NCBI GenBank assembly: GCA_012934845.2
Contig: WNNJ02003016.1
Span: 85,985-149,984, forward strand
Source of the DNA: Pomphorhynchus laevis
Taxonomy: Eukaryota > Acanthocephala > Palaeacanthocephala > Echinorhynchida > Pomphorhynchidae
Reading direction: 5' to 3'
DNA: 64,000 nucleotides
This document shows, piece after piece, positions 1 to 11,092 of the stretch (within the stretch, counting starts at the first letter, position 1; each line of letters begins with the position of its first letter). The translations under genes and the position numbers were made by a program. Under the pieces are notes generated by a model. That model was not told the origin of the DNA, did not search any database, and saw only the letters and a program-made list of their open reading frames with translations.

Positions 1-1280
1 AGATTATATATTTGATAAAATTAAAAATGAAAATGAAAATAACAAACAATTATAAAAGGAAAGATAAAATTAATAAAGATATGTATACAGAACTTACTAA
101 ATTAAAGGATAACTATATAATAACAACTATTGACAAAGCTAGTAATAACTTTGTCTTTATATGCAAAATGCTTTAATATAATATACAAATGAAAGAGGTT
201 CATTTTAATGATTTAAATGTAAATGGAACATATGAATCTAGTGATTTAAGTTTAAATTATTAAATAATTTTATTATTTACAATTATTACAAGTCACTGTT
301 CTATAATGGATAAAAACGGTATAAAGGTTGAATTAGATAATAAAACTATACCTATATTATATTGGAATCCAAAATTACATAAAAATCCAATAAAACCTAG
401 GTTCATATGTAGTGCGTTTAAATGTACATTAAAACCACTTTCTGTTTATATGAATAAAATACTTAAAGTAATTAAAGCACACTTCAAAAAATATTGTAGG
501 ATAATCGAAATTAATACTGGATATAAAACACTATTTCAGTATTAATTCTACAAAAGAATTTTTAGAACACACAAATGGAATAAATTTTCAAAATATAAAT
601 ACATACGATTTTAGTACGCTTTATACAAATCTAGATTTAGTAGATATTAAAGAAGCGTTAGTAAAATTAATTAATCTTTATATTCGGAAAAAGATATACA
701 TATATATGTTATAATAATTATAACGCCTATCTAACAAAAATTAAACCATCAAGTAAATATAAATATATGGATAAAATTGAATTAATAGAATCCTTAAATA
801 TTTTGATAAATCAAAATTATTTAAAAGTAGGGACATCTATATTTAGACGAAGTAAAAGGTGTTCCAATGGGTGGTAATAGTAGCCCAATTATAGCTAACT
901 TGTTTTTAAGCTTTATAGAATTTGAATGTGTTCATAACTGTGTAAATCTAAACTATATAAATATATGAAATATATGTTTCGATACATTGATGATATATGT
1001 GTATTTAATTCTAATAATTTTTATTCAATTAGTGAACAAATTATCCAGAAAGCCTTATTCTTAACAAAACCAATATTAATGATAAAGAAGGTGTATATCT
1101 AGATATGAACATTAAATTAACATTAACTAAAACTACTATTAATTTATATCGTAAAGATGACATATTTAAATTTACAAGAAACGTATTTTTGCATGAGCAT
1201 TCATGCATACCATATAATATAAAATATAATACATTAAATAATGTAAGTTGCAAATTTTTATGGATAATAAATAATATACT
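1..1280 (+). pseudogene. Penelope-like element (family 1) reverse transcriptase, 5'-truncated and decayed
   Basis: The + strand encodes pieces of a Penelope-type reverse transcriptase in shifting frames. Visible blocks are an early DNYIITTIDKASNN segment (about 107-150), YWNPKLHKNPIKPRFICSA (about 357-415), the LKPLSVYMNKILKVIKAHFKKYC block (430-500), TYDFSTLYTNLDLVDIKEAL (600-660), GVPMGGNSSPII (860-890) and a YIDDICVFN-like catalytic motif near 985-1010. At least three frame changes separate them, so the copy is dead. The same family recurs on the minus strand at 31.7-33.0 kb and on the plus strand at 61.15-61.6 kb. The left end is cut by the window edge. No GIY-YIG domain follows here; the RT runs straight into the family end repeat near 1280. 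Confidence 0.85.
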
Positions 1281-1632
1281 TTGTATTAGAATAAGATACT
1301 AGATAGTTTTATCAGAGGAAATACATCATTAGCATGTATTTGGCCCCGCTGCTATGTTGGGTAGAGGAGTTAGGGGCCGAAACCTGATAGCATAGCAGTT
1401 CCTCCTGATGACCTCTAATCCTTATTCTGATACAACGTCTGTTATTTATTAGTCAATTCATAAAAATGACGTTTATTTTAAATTTCAATTTTTTATTTTA
1501 ACTTGATTTAAATTATAGAAAATCTAAAAACAATTATTAATTTTATTATTTAATTATTAAATTTTGATTTAGCATTATGTTTTGTTTATTTTATAATTAT
1601 ATTAAATACGTAGACTCAGTTAGCTGATTTGT
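1281..1632 (+). repeat. End repeat (pLTR-like) of PLE family 1 with conserved foldback motif
   Basis: This non-coding end region is shared with the reverse complement of 30905-31500, and in parts with 6820-6925 and 9785-10069 (reverse complement) and 13864-14014. Its core, 1281-1435, has 15-nt near-perfect inverted ends (1281-1295 against 1421-1435). Inside are an outer stem (1311-1320 with 1399-1409), a hairpin (1319-1326 with 1334-1341) and two interleaved stems (1342-1347 with 1373-1378; 1349-1356 with 1391-1398). The outer edge is an AGTTAGCTG-type end near 1632, which also appears at 6822 and 30907. PLEs are known to carry terminal repeats called pLTRs; assigning this one as a pLTR is inference from its position beside two RT copies. 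Confidence 0.6.
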
Positions 1633-2785
1633 TGATTTATAATTCTCCATTTTAGCAGAAAATAATTTTGTAAAATTAATAAATAGTTTCAGTATTTCAA
1701 TAATATCGCAGGCAATTAAATTTGAATAATTTGAAATTATTTATTTTTTTATAAATTAAATAAAATGGTTTTATTTAAAATCATTTGTTCCTTCCAGTAT
1801 GAACAAGTAAAACGTGTTCAAATTTATATGTTTATCGAGTTGTTTATTAACTACTGATTCTAAATATTACTTTTTGGCGTTTCATTTAAACTATTTTCTA
1901 ATAGCACATTTATAACCGCAAAGTTGCATGTTAGAAGGAGCTTATCTTAGGCTTTTGCCTTATAGCTAATTTATAACATAATAAATCAGTACATGTCAAA
2001 AATGACTTATGTCCTACCACATTGTGCACTAATACGGTTCATTAAGTAATAACATAACCAGCTATTATTCACTTATGTTTTAGGCATTTTTATCGATGCC
2101 TTTTTCAGTCATTTTATGGCAATATCGTACTATATCATTCTTGATCGTGTAAACAGAGAGCTATTTGCAGCAGTTATACACTTAAACGTTAATGCTTGTA
2201 TAACAAGACTTACTGAAATTATTTAAAGTCATTAACAAATGCACATCAAGTTGACTAAACTATTAAAGCAGTTAACTCAGATAACAGATTGGCAATGACA
2301 ATACCGTCGCTAAGAGATAACCAATTATTTCATTGAATTCACTATATAGCATTGCAGCACAGACCTGAAGTTGTCTTTTGCATTCGAAAAACAACTAAAT
2401 TTTATGTAATCAACAACTGGTGACATTGCTTATCTTGTCAAATAATGTAGAACGTCAAATATATATATGATAAATTATAGCAGCCAACTATCACGTAAAA
2501 CAAATTATCACCTCAAATTGACCGCTAAGATCATGACTGCGAATTTGGTAAAATGATCCTATGATTTGCGGTGCAATTCATAAAAATTAAATAAAATCGA
2601 TTCATATCGATTATGGAACGGCAAAAATATGACTGAATTGATTTGACACAAAGACAATTCATTGCGTATATTTCTTAAAAACGTCACTAAATGTATTTTT
2701 ACCTGCAATTAACAAACAAACCATTAGATTACAAAACCCAGCATCATAAGGTAGACTTGCGAGTCTTTAAATTTATTTAATGAAT
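1633..2785. other. AT-rich stretch, no gene recognised
   Basis: No reading frame with recognisable motifs was seen on either strand. The sequence is AT-rich with short homopolymer runs. Confidence 0.4.
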
Positions 2786-2789
2786 TTTC

Positions 2790-3540
2790 AAATTAGATCT
2801 ACTAAAAAACTAAATTTAGGAATAAAAATTCGTAAATTTTATTGGATCACAGAAAAAGACAATTAAATTTAGGAATAAAAATTCCCAAATTTTATTAAAT
2901 TACATTTTCATTCATAAATTTTAATGGTTTTTTAATTCTCGTTTCACATAAAAAGGGATTTTGTAATCATCATATGTGATGCAATAAAATCATAATTTTA
3001 TTGAGATAATTTTTGTAACGCGTTCGATGTAAAATTTTGAGTCCGGTTTAAATTATAAATTCAACGCCTAAATAGTCTCTGAACAAGTTTGTTTATCATC
3101 TTGATGACAAATCAATATGATTATTATATTAATATATAATTTGTCATTTTTAATAGTAGACCGTCATCCGCATTTGAATTTAATGAAAAATATTGAAATA
3201 CGCCGAAAGAGTCGAAACAATTTAATGCGTTATTTTTGCTCCGACAATCAATTGACAGCTGATGAACAGCTTAAGAAACAATACCCGTGAATATAAGTTG
3301 AAGATTTCAAAATACACGTCGTGAACAGTTTCTATTTTAAGTTGTCTTTTGCATGTTTTTGTTTCTTAAGTTTTTATCAGTTATATAGTTATTAATAAAA
3401 CCCTTACTTACTTAAATCGCTGGGTACAAAACACTCATACAGCGAAATAAAAAAAATCGAATTGGTCATTGTATCGAAAAAATAAACGCAAACAAACGCG
3501 GTTTCTCTCCTATTGTGGGCAGCGTTTATATTTTGTATTT
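2790..3540 (+). repeat. Fossil LTR-like repeat, related to 30430-30770
   Basis: Parts of this stretch (for example about 2800-2930 and 3150-3290) match the reverse complement of 30430-30770 with substitutions and indels. An AATAAA-type signal occurs near 3393, and gag-like sequence follows at about 3660. That order suggests the long terminal repeat and leader of an old LTR retroelement, with 30.4 kb holding a lone relative. The boundaries are approximate and no clear TG...CA ends were fixed. Confidence 0.35.
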
Positions 3541-3659
3541 TATATTTTATAAGCTCAATAATAACTGGCAGCGTTAATAACGGGTAATAACATGTAACGG
3601 GTAATAACGGGAAAGGGTAACGGGCAGCATTGATATTTTATAGGCTCAAATGCTTGTTG

Positions 3660-4140
3660 ATTAATGTCTCATCAAGATTCACGTCCATCCGATACTGATT
3701 ACGCCCGTTACCCTCAACCAAACAAACTTACAGTTTTACTGGATGAACCTAAAGCTACTGACAGCTGAAGTCACTGCTTCGACACATTCGAGGAATTCTT
3801 GCAATATATTAACGCGTCGTCTACTGTACAACTCACAATACTTCAAAACTTAATATCACCCAAGATTTTTAAATCAATACAAACGGCTGATTCCTATTAA
3901 AAGGCTGTAGGGAGATTAAAGGCAATGTACGACAAGCCAGTCAATATCGTGTACGCTCGTTTTATTATGCTATCGCACAATAGCATGTTCATATCGAAAA
4001 TCTAAAGCTATCAATCTTAGTACTATCACAATTGAAGGCCAAAGCATTCAATGTTTATTCTATACTGAGGGTTATAATAACTTTATTTGCACTGAAACAG
4101 CTAACCGACCAGTTTCCTATTCACGGGACTTAACATAATA
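3660..4140 (+). mobile_element. Fossil gag-like remnant of an LTR retroelement
   Basis: Short stretches read as a retroelement gag N-terminal region: a CFDTFEEFLQYI-like segment, then a KAMYDKPVNIVYARF-like segment typical of Gypsy-type gag proteins. Only the first part of gag is recognisable and no pol follows. The piece is broken in several places and looks old. Family beyond LTR retroelement (Gypsy-like) is uncertain. Confidence 0.45.
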
Positions 4141-4239
4141 TAGATAACAATAATATTCTTTTATTTTTTATTTTTACAATAATAAAAATTGATTTTCTCA
4201 AACAAATATATACAAAATGAATAAAATATACATAAATTA

Positions 4240-4572
4240 AGAAAGTCTTGTTTTCATGTAATTCTGACTCTTTGTCCATTCCATCTTCATTATAACTCTA
4301 CGGCATCACCAGAGAGATCTGAGCCCCCGGCCGCACCAGCGCGTTACATTCCGCCTGAACCATTCGGCGTCTCTCACAACCCTAAGAATTCAGTCGAGAC
4401 TGACCATGATAGGTAATCTCGAGATGAGAAGCTTGAGAAACATTAGTCTTTGCTCTGGGGGATGTCTTCTTATAAAGAAAACTAATCCCGAGATAGTCCT
4501 AGTACGCCCAGAGGTGCACTTGGGTTTTTCCATTTAATGACAGATGCTGAGCCCGTTTCATAGCCCTATCGA
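4240..4572 (-). mobile_element. LINE 3'-end fragment, same family as 28.1-29.0 kb
   Basis: The stretch is similar base by base to 28085-28400, including the shared TTTGCTCTGGGGGA and GACAGATGCTG strings, and in the same orientation. At 28 kb this sequence is the C-terminal end of a minus-strand LINE reverse transcriptase ORF, so this is a second, 5'-truncated copy. No catalytic RT motif lies here. Confidence 0.6.
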
Positions 4573-4770
4573 TAACGAATTCTGTCTGCATATATACATA
4601 TTGCTTGGATGTTTATAGCACTTGTTTTAGAGAATTTTGTCTTTCATTGATTCATAATACATCTGAACGCTCTGTGTATTGGCCATTTCGGAAATTTTGT
4701 AAATTCAAACATTGTCGAAATCTTCTGACATTGACTATTTATTCCCCTTATCTGAAGTACCTTACGTCGT
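4573..4770. repeat. Dispersed repeat, inverted relative to 29690-29880
   Basis: About 190 bp here is the reverse complement of 29690-29880 with very few differences. In both places it lies 3' or 5' of the same LINE family (4.24-4.57 kb and 28.1-29.0 kb), at different distances. It carries no ORF, so it may be a short non-autonomous element. Confidence 0.55.
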
Positions 4771-4779
4771 ACTGATTTC

Positions 4780-6109
4780 AAACACAAAAAAAATTTTTGG
4801 ACGTTTTCCAAAAAATACAGGAAATATTCTACTCACTCACGATTGACGAGTTAAAGAGTCTGATAAGGAAAGGTGTGAAGTCTGTTGACAAGAATTTTGA
4901 GAATTCGAATAGAAATTGGATTGGCAGGAGAGGATTTACAAGTTAACGAAATAAGAAGGCAAGATACCTTATCTTCAGATACCGCAAGTAGGTAAAAGAG
5001 CTCAGGGATACGAATAGACGAGATACAAGAAATTTGTGGAGGGACGATGATTTAATCGGCTAGAGATATAGTTTTTAAAATTAGGTAATCGGAGAATTGA
5101 GAAGGATCAAGAGTGGAGGTGACAGATGAACGAGAAAGTAGAGAATTACGAGTTTTCCATTTAGTTTATGAATCATTAGCGGAAGCCAGTTTTTTCTTCA
5201 AAAACTATGTTTAGAACACATGAGTTTCCTATGCGAACGACGAAGAACAAAGAATTGGTTTAAATTAACGAAAATTATAATTATAATTTATATTATAGTG
5301 GCGAAATAATTTTTATCTTAATAAATAATTAATTCATATTAAATAATTTAATTATCATTTAATCATAAATTATAAAAGAAAATTTTTAATTTTAATTAGA
5401 CTCTTCAATGTAATTTTTTGGAATATAAATTATATTTACCAAAAATGCATCAACACCTGCCTCTCTCCAAGATACAAATGTTCAGTTTAATGATTCGAAT
5501 CAGGATTACAATCCTGATGTTGATATGCCTAAATGATGACGTGATGTCTAAATTTTGTGGGTTATGCATTTCCGTGATGTAAATATTACATTTGAGCGAT
5601 CTATAAAATGTCAAATACCCTTTAATACGCCATTTTCTCATTGAATTGCTACTGCGGGATAGTAAAACGCTAACGATTTTATTTCTGATGTGATTGCTAT
5701 ATCAGTTTTACTTATTACTTGATTGAAAGGTTTAATTTTTTATCAAGTTTTATCAATCCTAGTTTTATTGTTATTTGTTTGTTGCCAAAGCATTTTGTTC
5801 TTTATCTAAACAGTTTAATGTTGGAACATCTAAAATTATTACTTTACTATATTTGCTTATAATCAATTTTTGCAGTCAACAAAAATGTATTTTGCCTATT
5901 CATACTTATTTTTCAGCTGCAAACAGACGTTTAGTCAGAAGTCATTATTTCAAAAATTCTCTATTTCTATTGGTGGATATTGGTTACCAAATTACGCACA
6001 TTTGATTGCATTTCCATTTCCGCCTCTGTCAGAATACTTTTATATACAAATAAGTCGTTTGAAAAAGCAAAAACAATTTTTCTTGTCGCGCTCGTGTTTC
6101 TTTGTCGCA
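4780..6109. other. No firm gene; possible L2-like LINE scrap and dac upstream region
   Basis: From 4800 to about 5180 the minus strand is pyrimidine-rich and codon-like, resembling the L2-like LINE family seen elsewhere, but no diagnostic motif is visible. From 5200 to 6109 the DNA is AT-rich. An in-frame stretch upstream of dac exon 1 stays open from about 5876, after a TTTTTGCAG acceptor-like string, so exon 1 could begin earlier than annotated. Confidence 0.3.
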
Positions 6110-6178
6110 ATGTTTTATAGTACTGCAATGGAAAAATATTCCGCAAATATAGCCAGACGTTGTGAGGAAAATAATAAG
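6110..6178 (+). CDS. dac: dachshund exon 1 (start uncertain)
   Basis: This is the first coding exon assigned to the Dachshund orthologue. It ends in CEENNK, which lines up with the ENNECK residues just before the conserved box of animal DACH proteins, followed by a GTAGTT donor at 6179. Two in-frame ATGs are possible, 6110 and 6128; the second has G at -3 and +4. The frame stays open upstream to about 5870, but that stretch is not DACH-like. The intron to exon 2 is only 45 nt (6179-6223) and ends in a TTTACTTTTAG acceptor. Without transcript data the true start, and any upstream exon, remain open. Confidence 0.6.
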
Positions 6179-6223
6179 GTAGTTTATAGTTTATACCTAC
6201 GATAAATTTTAATTTACTTTTAG

Positions 6224-6403
6224 CTTGAAATTATAAAATATAGGAGCAAAAATGTTGCCGGATTTACTGTAGACGGTCAATTGTTACTATGCCTTCCACA
6301 AGCTTTCAGAATATTTTTAAAAGATCTTGTTGGAGGTTTACACACTGTCTACACAAAATTAAGAAGATTAGATATACTTCCTATAGTCTGCAATGTAGAG
6401 CAA
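6224..6403 (+). CDS. dac: dachshund exon 2: first half of the DACH/SKI-SNO box
   Basis: The exon encodes exactly 60 codons in phase 0. It holds the strongest host-gene signal in the window: FTVDGQLLLCLPQAF, then LVGGLHTVYTKLRRL and PIVCNVEQ. These match the DACH box of animal Dachshund proteins nearly residue for residue (family consensus FTVEG.EL.CLPQAF....LVGGLHTVYTKL.RL.I.PVVCNVEQ). The box forms the two-lobed SKI/SNO/DAC fold, used in transcriptional cofactor assembly and DNA or protein binding in the nucleus with Six/Eya partners. The donor is GTGAGT at 6404. A 2.7 kb intron follows. Confidence 0.93.
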
Positions 6404-6819
6404 GTGAGTAAAACTTTGAAAGGTCAAGTGGCAGACAAAGTTAGAATTAACAGCAATAAAGTAGAAATAAATATTTAAATGTAAGATCAAGCGTAAATAA
6501 TAAAATTATCTTTTCGATGAAAGTAGATTAGTAAGTTGGTTGCATAATTTTTAATTTACAACCAAGCGATACATTGTATCTTTTAGGTGGAATAAATATT
6601 TTTATTTTCAAACATGAACCATTTGGAAAAACAATAAAAAGCGCAAAAATTTCTTGTGATATTTCAATATTGACATAAATCATCTCCAGACATCTGTAAA
6701 ATAAAAAATACAATTTACATTAAATTGTAAGTTATCTAAAAAAATAGTTATTTAAAAAATCTTTAATGTCTCTACGAACCCTTTATCTTTGCGATTGATG
6801 GTAGGATTTTTCAATCGAA

Positions 6820-6925
6820 TCAGCTAACTGAGTCTACGTATTTAATATAATTATAAAATAAACAAAACAAAATAATGCTAAATCAAAATTTAATAATTAA
6901 ATAATAAAATAAATAATTGTTACAA
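6820..6925 (-). repeat. PLE family 1 end-repeat fragment
   Basis: About 100 bp here is the reverse complement of 1525-1632, starting with CAGCTAACTGAGTCTACG. It lies in dac intron 2, without RT sequence beside it. Confidence 0.6.
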
Positions 6926-9133
6926 AATTTTACAATACAATATATATTTTATAATACAATATATATTATATATGTATATATTATATTTAATATATTATAT
7001 ATTTGTATTTTAATGATATTTAAATCATATAATGATTTAAATATCATTATAAAAATTTTTTAAAATCATATAATCATTTAATGATATGATTAAAGTAGCG
7101 TAAAGAATAAAAATAGTCATCAAAATTTCAATAGTATTTTTAATAATATTTTGTAGATAATATAATATATTCTGTTTGATTGTACTTTTATGGTAACCGA
7201 GTTTAAATATGTGTTATAATCATAATAATTACATATACTTATCTGAGGGGTAATTATAATTACTAATTATTAATTATTTTATGTAATTGCTAATAAAAGC
7301 GGACGAGTAGAGTGATTGTCAGCCAACATTTAAAAGACCAACAAGTTTAACGTAACTATTGGATCAGTAGCTGATGATGTCCACCAATACTGAAATATTT
7401 CAATTGAAATATTTCAATTTTAGACAAATTTTCAATATTGTGTGGCTAAGTTTCAGGCTCATAATAAATTTCTCAATTTTATTATCTTTTCTGATGTAAC
7501 TTCTTTCTTCATTATATAACTTAATTTGTTTTCTTGCAAACGGGATGCAGATGTGTATTGGCCCTATAATACACTATTAATTGATTATTATTTGTATGCG
7601 GCTGTCGCGCACTTGGTTCGTAGTTTTTAGAAAATTCTTTATAATTCTATCAACATTTATCTAAATGGACATCTGAATCAACTGATCCACTGACAACTAG
7701 CCGGCCTTTTTCCGGTATCATCTGCTTGTTTATAGTGGGCGTGATTATTTGATCTGTTTCCTAAAAGTCAGAATTCGTCTAATTCGTTCTAATTCCTTAT
7801 GCAATTCATTCCTGTTAGTCGATTCCGATAGGCGCGGTCATTAAAATTATTTTATTATCTGAGTGTAGGCAGATCTATTACAGACACTTGTGGGAAGCTA
7901 CAATTGAAATAAAAACGATCAGACAAAGTGTCATCTACCCTAACATAACAATTTTATTATTTTTTTCTGATGTAACTTCATTCTTCATTATATAACGTAA
8001 TTTATTTTATTGCAAACGGGATGCATTCTTATTTTCAATAATTTTGATAACTACAAAGTTCTATTTCAATAGAGCTTTGACTACCTGAAATTAGTGACAC
8101 TTTCTGGTGTTATTAAATACAAAATTGTTGGAAAAAATAGATTTATTTAAGGAAATATTGAAATAATTTATAACAGATTACACATATATGTATATAATAC
8201 ATGTAATATATATGGTCTCTTGATCACCAGCGATCAGGAGACAGTTCTGGTGATCATTTGATTGATTTTTTCATTTATTTTTTAGTTTTGCTATATCGTA
8301 CAAGGTGATTTCACAGCCTAAACCAGCTACGGTATTATGCCTTCATAACTTCTAACTTCACACATTTTGACTCACAACATGCTAGATTTTAGACTGACAT
8401 TGGTATTCTTTCATCCGCTACTGTCGTGCAATGGTACACCCGGACTGATCAGAATGCTGTGTATCGCTGTAGTTTCTTTTTGAACACTATGATTCGAATC
8501 TAGCTTCTACTGTTTGCTGGGTCTACGCATTACTGGCTAAGATAACCATCCAGTACAGCTAGAAAATTCTTCAGTATATGAAACATTCAATTTCTGAAAC
8601 CGCATTTTTCCGAAATGCATTCAAAGCATCTCAGAAATAATCTGACATAATGTCAAAAACGAGTATTCTTGTTTTTAACAAAAAAACACTCACAAACGTT
8701 ACAGCTTTATAATCATGACATTATCGGTACATCAAATGATGCTCACTGCACCAGCATTACCAGCGTTGTTCGCGTTGCCCGCGGTTTCTCTTCAATACAG
8801 ATTCAATGATCAGGAGATCATTTTTAATCGGTGCTGGTGATTCTTTGAATTTATTTCGTCAATTTTGCTCGATCTAACAAGGTGATTTCGCAACATAGAC
8901 TAGCTCATTATTGTTTCGTACGTTACTGACGTGAAGTATAAATTAGAGCCATTTTTAGTAACTAACAAAAAGTTCAATATTCTTAAAATATATTTTTCAA
9001 ACTTTAATTTATTGATTATCGTTAGTGCATACAAATACTTTACCAATAAGCTCGATATATGAATGTTACTTTAAAATGAGAACTCTAGAAAAGTAGTGAT
9101 TACTTAATTAAAAGCCTTCAAATTTATTCATAG
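6926..9133. other. dac intron 2, no gene; short dispersed repeats
   Basis: 6930-7090 is AT low-complexity sequence. A direct repeat of about 80 bp occurs at 7474-7552 and 7948-8027 (shared CTGATGTAACTTC and GCAAACGGGATGCA), 474 bp apart, as would fit ends of a small lost element. A weaker pair of about 110 bp lies at 8205-8310 and 8800-8905 (shared GATCAGGAGA and CAAGGTGATTTC). No exon-like frame was seen. Confidence 0.4.
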
Positions 9134-9240
9134 GTACGAATTCTACGTGGTATTGGCGCTATTAGTTCAGGAGTTAATCGCTGTAAGTTATTGTCACCAG
9201 ACAATTTCGACATTTTATTAGACGACTGTACAAATTCATG
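9134..9240 (+). CDS. dac: dachshund exon 3: second half of the DACH box
   Basis: The exon continues in phase 0 from VEQ into VRILRGIGAISSGVNRCKLL, followed by a DDCTNS segment. Known Dachshund proteins read VRILRGLGAI..GVNRCKL......YNDCTN at this point, so orthology is firm. The acceptor is CATAG at 9129-9133 and the donor GTAAGT at 9241. The exon leaves two bases (TG) for a split codon. The next intron, 9241-20054, is 10.8 kb and packed with transposable elements, much longer than the 45-nt introns in the same gene. Confidence 0.92.
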
Positions 9241-9654
9241 GTAAGTGACTGTTGTATGTTTATACGTCACCAAATATATTATTATTGACCTATTAATCCT
9301 AATGTCATCAAAATCTGCCGATAAAAATGCTTATTTTTATGATAATCAGTAAATAATAATTTAAAAATTATTTAAATTTATGTACAATGAAAAATATGGA
9401 GCCATATTTAACTGAACTGATTAATTTATATGTAAAACTCTGATAAAAAAAAGTCTAAAACTCTAATTTATATAGAACTGTGATAAAAATAATATTAAAA
9501 TTTTTTATTTTAAGTTTAAACTAAATAATGTTGAGTACGTTTTTGTTTAATAAATTAAAATACATTTTTATGGTTTAAAATATCTAGAAACTATCAGTTC
9601 CTAGATATTTTATATTTTGTAATTAAAAAATGTATCTATAAAAATTGTGTGATT

Positions 9655-9690
9655 TCTAAAGAGTGTGATTTCTCCACTAATACGAGGTCT
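9655..9690. repeat. Short repeat end, inverted at 27184-27218
   Basis: About 33 bp (GAGTGTGATTTCT...ACGAGGTCTG) matches the reverse complement of 27184-27218. Both sit next to PLE family 1 end sequence, so this may mark a shared element border. Confidence 0.35.
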
Positions 9691-9784
9691 GCATTGGGTA
9701 TCCATCTGGAAAGTTCGATATGAAACACATCACAAGCAAGACGCCACCTATCCATTCACAAAACGTAAACTAGCAACCTAAGCT

Positions 9785-10069
9785 GAATTCATTTATTATA
9801 TTTCATATTTTTATAGATTAAAAAAATCAAATAAAAAATAATTAAATAAAGTTTAAATAAAAAATTGAAATTTAAAATAAAAATCAACTTGACTAATAAA
9901 TAATAAACAATGTATTAGAATAAGGATAAGAGGTCATGAGGATAAAATGCTATGTTATCATGTTTCCGCCACCATTTCATCAATCCAACATAACAGCGGT
10001 ACCAAATACATCTTAATGACGTGTTTTATCTGATTAAATTTGATTATATAGTATCTTATTCTGATACAA
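9785..10069 (-). repeat. PLE family 1 end repeat with diverged foldback core
   Basis: Read on the minus strand, 9911-10069 repeats the arrangement of 1281-1435: inverted ends around TGTAT.AGAATAAG, an outer stem and an internal CTGTTATG...CATAGCA pairing. Both arms of the outer stem differ from the copy at 1311-1409 (ATAAAA with TTTTAT in place of AGGAA with TTCCT), so pairing is kept. The flank toward 9785 carries the family's AT-rich arm. No RT is attached. Confidence 0.55.
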
Positions 10070-10084
10070 AGGATATTAGAAATA

Positions 10085-10937
10085 TATCCATCCTGATCTG
10101 CCTCCAACTGTCTTTCTTCTATCTACGAACGTCTCTCCAATCTCCATCTCGTTGTAAACCCCGAAAAGTCCAAAATAATGTGGATCCTCCCCCGTAAACC
10201 AAACATATCGCCTCCCACTGTATCTTTTGCCTCATCGATCATCCCCATAGTCCACAATCTCACTTTCTTAGGCTTCCATTTCGATGATCACCTTTCCCTT
10301 AAACCCTTCGTCCGTGACAAGGTCCGCTCATCTAACTTAATTCTCCGTGACATCCGCCGTATCTGCCCCCTTATCGACTTCCGTTCTTGTATGTCTCTTT
10401 CGTCACTTATTTTCCCTAAAATCGATTACTGCCTTAGCCTTTTCGCCAATTCTCCAAAATCCATCATCCTACCCCTACAACGAATAATCAACACCGCCGT
10501 TCGAGTGCTCTTTCGTCTCCGTCGCTTCGACCACACATCCACATATTTTGCCCAACTCTCCTGGCCCACCATCCACATCCGCATCAAACTCCGCCTTCTT
10601 CTCGTTACCTTTCGTCTCATCGCTGTCGGCTCCCCGTCGTTCATCAACCTTCCTTTCTTAGACAATACTCGCCCCACCTTGCTATCGCTTCGTTCCTGTC
10701 ATACCCTCTTAATCTACGTTCCTAATTACTCCAACAACTACGGTCTCCGATCCTTCCTCGCCGCCGCCTCACTCGCCTGAAATCAACTTCGTCTCGACGT
10801 CCGCCGCGATCCCTCTTTTATCATATTCAAACACCTCCTTTGTTCACACCTTCTTGACACCTGATTCACAGTCTTGTTTTTTTGTGGTCATGTAAGCATG
10901 CGCTGGCACGCATTTGCCAAGTTAAAATAAATCCTTT
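10085..10937 (+). pseudogene. L2-like LINE, 3' portion of RT ORF and tail
   Basis: A 200-residue open frame (10178-10780) encodes the region after the RT catalytic core: MWILPRKP, FLGFHFDDHLSLKPFV, DYCLSLFANS, a LPLQRIINTAVR helix and a C-terminal RSFLAAASLAWNQ-type signature, crossed by one stop (TGA near 10779). The C-terminal signature is typical of CR1/L2-group LINEs. The tail has a CACGCATTTGCCA string and an AAATAAAT end shared with copies at 37.9, 46.6, 47, 57.4 and 57.7 kb. There is no long poly(A). The copy is strongly 5'-truncated and lies in dac intron 3. Confidence 0.8.
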
Positions 10938-11092
10938 TTTGATCTGTATTTAAATTTTTTAATTTCCGGGAACTATCAGGTATAGTTAAACGACAAGAAA
11001 AATCATTTTGATATTTCGCTAGTAACTACTAGCATCTTTAGAAAATTAAAGATGCTAGTAGTTACTAACATCTAGTTTTCATCGTCGTTCAA
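10938..11092. repeat. Foldback (long-TIR) element fragment
   Basis: The segment holds one ~100-bp arm of the element that is complete at 25911-26371. It also has a perfect 20-bp palindrome (11030-11049 with 11058-11077, 8-nt loop) built from the inner end of that arm and its inverse. It looks like a collapsed copy in which most of the middle and one arm are lost. Confidence 0.55.

Noticed and set aside
1342-1398. HDV-like ribozyme from the interleaved stems
   Set aside because: The order of stems resembles a nested pseudoknot, but no P3 pairing or catalytic-C junction could be made out.
1311-1420. Hammerhead ribozyme in the PLE end repeat
   Set aside because: CTGATGA and GAAAC strings, typical of the hammerhead core and known from PLEs, are present, but GAAAC comes before CTGATGA, the bases that would form stem II do not pair, and no suitably placed cleavage triplet was found. 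The structure is reported as unknown instead.
5775-6005. 76-codon ORF upstream of dac
   Set aside because: It overlaps the open stretch before exon 1 in another frame, has no family signal, and is compositionally like non-coding AT-rich DNA.
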